A stretch of DNA of 64,000 nucleotides from Streptomyces sp. Z26 (GTDB lineage: Bacteria; Actinomycetota; Actinomycetes; Streptomycetales; Streptomycetaceae). The notes below the pieces were generated by a model, which saw only the letters and a list, made by a program, of their open reading frames with translations, did not search any database and was not told the DNA's origin. Location: positions 4,326,501 to 4,390,500 of the forward strand of contig NZ_RCHV01000002.1 in NCBI RefSeq assembly GCF_003665095.1, read 5' to 3'. Position numbers and translations under genes: made by a program. Of the stretch, positions 50,918 through 64,000 are shown piece after piece. Position 1 is the stretch's first letter; each line of letters begins with the position of its first letter.

Positions 50918-52405
50918 TTACGCCCGGCTCACCGTCAACGGGAGGCTGCGGGCGCCGAAGATGTTGCTGCCGTGGAACGACAGCCGTTCGCTGCGGTCCA
51001 CGCGTATCTCGGAGTAGCGGTCGAGCAGCAGGTTCAGCACTATGCGGGCTTCGAGGCGCGCTATCGGTGCGCCTATGCAGTAGTGGATGCCGTGACCGAA
51101 GGCCAGCTGCCGGGAGTTGGCGCGGCTCGGCAGGTACGTGTCGGGGTCGTCGAAGACGTCCTCGTCGCGGTTCGCGGAGAGCATCCAGAGGCAGAGGTAC
51201 GTGCCCTTGGCGAGCCGTACGCCGTTCAGCTCCGTGTCCCGGGCCACGACCCGGTCGATCTTCGTGAAGGGGGAGCGCAGGCGCAGCGTCTCCTCTATGT
51301 ACGCGGGCACCTTGTCGCGGTCCTCGCGCAACTCCTTGTAGAGGTGCGGGTGTTCGTCCAGGCACAGCAGTATGTTGCCGAGGAGCACGGACGTGGTGAC
51401 GTGCCCGGCGAGGAGCAGCAGCGCGGAGAAGTTGATGACCTCCATGTCGTTCAGCTGCTCACCGCCCACGTCCGCCGAGCACAGCTGGCTGATGAGGTCC
51501 TGCTGCGGTTCCGCGCGCCGGGTGGTGACGAAGCCCTGGAGGTACGCGCCGAGCGCCTCGGCCGTGGAGGCGAGGCCCGCGACGCTCTCGGGGTCCTCGG
51601 GGTCGACGGCGAGGAGGTTGTTCGCCCACTCCTGGAACTGGTCCCGGTCGGACACGGGCACGCCGAGCATCATGGAGATCACGGAGACGGGCAGCGGGTT
51701 GGCGAGGGTGCCGTTCATCTCGAAGCCGTCGGCGCCGGCGACCGTGTCCAGCAGCTCGTTGGTGATCTCCGCTATGCGCGGCTCCAGTTCGGCCACCATC
51801 TTCGCGGTGAACGCGCGGCTGACGATGCGCCGCAGCTTGCCGTGCTCGGGCGGGTCGAGCATGAGGAGCTGCCCGCCGGCCGGGTTCTGCGCGGGGGCGG
51901 CGTCGGCGTCCTCGGCAGCGGACTCGGCGTCGGTGGCGGTGTCGGCCGATGCGGCGTCGGTGTCCGCGGCGGGTGCCTCGGCGGCCGGTGCCTCGGTGGC
52001 CTCCGCCGTCTCCGGAGCCGCCGCCTCCGCCTGCCCGGTGGCCTGCTCCGCCGTCTCCGCCTGCTCGGCGTTCGCGTCGCCGCCGCCCCGGCGCGGGCCG
52101 CCGAACAGCATCAGGTTGTTGGAGAACGTCGCGGGGTCGGTGACCACCTTCGTGATGTCCTCGTGCCGGAAGACGTGCGCGTGCCCGTCCGGCGCGTGCC
52201 ACACCGGCGCCTCCCGGCGCATGCGGGCGAGCCAGCCGAGCAGCGTCGCGCCGCCGTCCGGATCGACCTTGGGCACGCGGTCGACCTCGGGCCCGGGGAC
52301 CCCGGTGGTGCCGGTGGCGGGAGCGGCCCCCGCCCCGGGAGCGCCGGACAGCGCCTGCTCCGGCTCCCGCGCGGACTGCTCGTCCCCGTGCTGCTGCACT
52401 ACCAC
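50918..52405 (-). CDS. cytochrome P450 with large Ala/Glu-rich insertion
   Basis: The protein is 495 residues, against about 400 for the family. The C-terminal two thirds are normal: I-helix LLAGHVTTSVLLGN, EETLRLRSPF for ExxR, and haem loop FGHGIHYCIGAPIARLEARI. A run of about 65 residues made almost only of Ala, Glu, Asp, Thr and Pro (about 110-174; nucleotides 51884-52078) splits the region between ATFSNNLML and LLMLDPPEHGKLRR. That is the B-C loop, which normally lines the active site. The start is GTG 52405, five bases after GGGAGG; the GTG at 52444 has no such site. It is the first gene of the P450 pair and shares a divergent promoter with the third PKS. Confidence 0.88.
   Translation of the reverse strand: MVVQQHGDEQSAREPEQALSGAPGAGAAPATGTTGVPGPEVDRVPKVDPDGGATLLGWLARMRREAPVWHAPDGHAHVFRHEDITKVVTDPATFSNNLMLFGGPRRGGGDANAEQAETAEQATGQAEAAAPETAEATEAPAAEAPAADTDAASADTATDAESAAEDADAAPAQNPAGGQLLMLDPPEHGKLRRIVSRAFTAKMVAELEPRIAEITNELLDTVAGADGFEMNGTLANPLPVSVISMMLGVPVSDRDQFQEWANNLLAVDPEDPESVAGLASTAEALGAYLQGFVTTRRAEPQQDLISQLCSADVGGEQLNDMEVINFSALLLLAGHVTTSVLLGNILLCLDEHPHLYKELREDRDKVPAYIEETLRLRSPFTKIDRVVARDTELNGVRLAKGTYLCLWMLSANRDEDVFDDPDTYLPSRANSRQLAFGHGIHYCIGAPIARLEARIVLNLLLDRYSEIRVDRSERLSFHGSNIFGARSLPLTVSRA
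51884..52078 (-). other. low-complexity insertion in P450 B-C loop
   Basis: This in-frame segment encodes a disordered acidic Ala/Glu/Asp/Thr-rich stretch, flanked by RRGGG and NPAGG. The flanking P450 core rejoins normally, so the reading frame and fold are preserved. Confidence 0.8.
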
Positions 52406-52480
52406 TGGTTCCTCCCGTGAATGCTCGGTGACCAAGCCGAGCACGAAGCCGTGACAGCGGGCCAGTGTGCGCCGCGATGT

Positions 52481-52496
52481 CTAGGGAATCGGTCAC
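52481..52496. promoter_or_regulatory. PAS-LuxR operator-like site
   Basis: CTAGGGAATCGGTCAC matches the consensus at 11 of 16 positions. On the other strand it carries the GATTCCC half-site seen at 41006. It lies 76 bases upstream of the P450 start. Confidence 0.42.
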
Positions 52497-52529
52497 TCAT
52501 ACGTGTGTGCGGCACGCGTCCGGCCAACG

Positions 52530-52545
52530 CTAGGGGTTCTCTTAG
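52530..52545. promoter_or_regulatory. PAS-LuxR operator-like site
   Basis: CTAGGGGTTCTCTTAG matches the consensus at 12 of 16 positions, with both outer CTAG-like ends intact. It is 34 bases from the neighbouring site, between the P450 and PKS genes. Confidence 0.48.
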
Positions 52546-52819
52546 AGCAGGTCACTGCCCCTCCGGGCATACGGGACGCCCACGCATAATCGGCCGAGGC
52601 ATCGGTGGGACGGACATCGGTGGGACCGCGTGCGCGCTCGGGCCGAACCGGCCCGGTACGGGGCGTCGCGCGGTGTGCCCGCCACCGACGACCCGCCGCT
52701 GTGCACCGAAACCGTCGTCGAGACCGAACCGTAGTCGAAGCCGAGTGCAATGGCTGCACCCGTGCGGCCAACCCGTACGAGGACAGCGACGAGGACACAG
52801 CGACAGTGAGCGAGGACAA

Positions 52820-63970
<11,151 letters not shown>

Positions 63971-64000
63971 CCCCAACGACCCACCACGCACCACCTGCGG
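63971..64000. other. start of downstream intergenic region
   Basis: Thirty bases follow the PKS stop, CCA/CAC-rich, with no feature visible before the window ends. Confidence 0.5.

Larger units (their letters stand above)
52406..52819. other. divergent promoter region of P450 pair and third PKS
   Basis: This 414-base region has two PAS-LuxR operator-like sites close to the P450 side (52481 and 52530). A long leader of about 270 bases towards the PKS ends in a tandem duplication of the start region. No supported gene is present. Confidence 0.55.

Noticed and set aside
52421..52819. Extended N-terminus for the third PKS beginning at 52421
   Set aside because: The extra 133 residues are Arg/Pro/Gly-rich noise covering the divergent promoter. 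The docking helix begins exactly at GTG 52820.

Overview
The window is very GC-rich DNA of a streptomycete or close actinomycete. Evidence is the near-total use of G/C in third codon positions, GTG starts, actinobacterial regulator families, and a type I modular polyketide synthase (PKS). It holds most of one biosynthetic gene cluster for a glycosylated, P450-oxidised polyketide, probably a macrolide-like compound. I could not match it to a named product. The cluster is open on the right: the last PKS gene ends 30 bases before the window end, with no thioesterase and with a docking tail that implies a further subunit outside.

Layout. (1) 1-5942: a PAS-LuxR activator, a DUF98 chorismate-lyase-like gene, a membrane protein, a leftward alpha/beta hydrolase, and a SARP-like BTAD regulator. 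(2) 5980-10796: a leftward, translationally coupled deoxysugar operon (2,3-dehydratase, 3-ketoreductase, 4-ketoreductase) diverging from a macrolide-type glycosyltransferase. (3) 11337-39484: two giant PKS genes with the loading module and modules 1-5. (4) 39672-43481: a second glycosyltransferase, then a ferredoxin and the dTDP-glucose synthase and 4,6-dehydratase genes. (5) 43646-49581: a MarR regulator, a second hydrolase, an atypical SDR, an MMPL exporter and its divergent TetR regulator; this block may be partly unrelated to the product. (6) 49641-52405: two leftward P450 genes. (7) 52820-63970: the third PKS gene with modules 6 and 7.

How it works together. The loading module has a KSQ (Cys replaced by Gln) and a methylmalonyl-type AT, so the starter should be propionate. 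Modules 1-4 use methylmalonyl-CoA, each with a ketoreductase. Modules 5-7 use malonyl-CoA, giving an alkene (DH-KR), a hydroxyl (KR) and a methylene (DH-ER-KR). The chain predicted on ACP7 has a 17-carbon backbone and four methyl branches: ethyl end, four hydroxyl/methyl pairs, CH=CH, CHOH, three CH2, thioester. The sugar genes predict a dTDP-2,6-dideoxyhexose of the D-olivose/D-oliose type. The ferredoxin probably serves the two P450s.

The most useful new observation is a set of 16-bp near-palindromes resembling the PAS-LuxR (PimM-type) operator CTVGGGAWWTCCCBAG. They lie upstream of nearly every biosynthetic transcription unit, suggesting that the first gene controls the whole cluster. Other notable points are near-identical DNA tracts in the methylmalonyl AT domains, a P450 with a roughly 65-residue Ala/Glu/Asp-rich insertion, and a tandem duplication of the start region of the third PKS gene.
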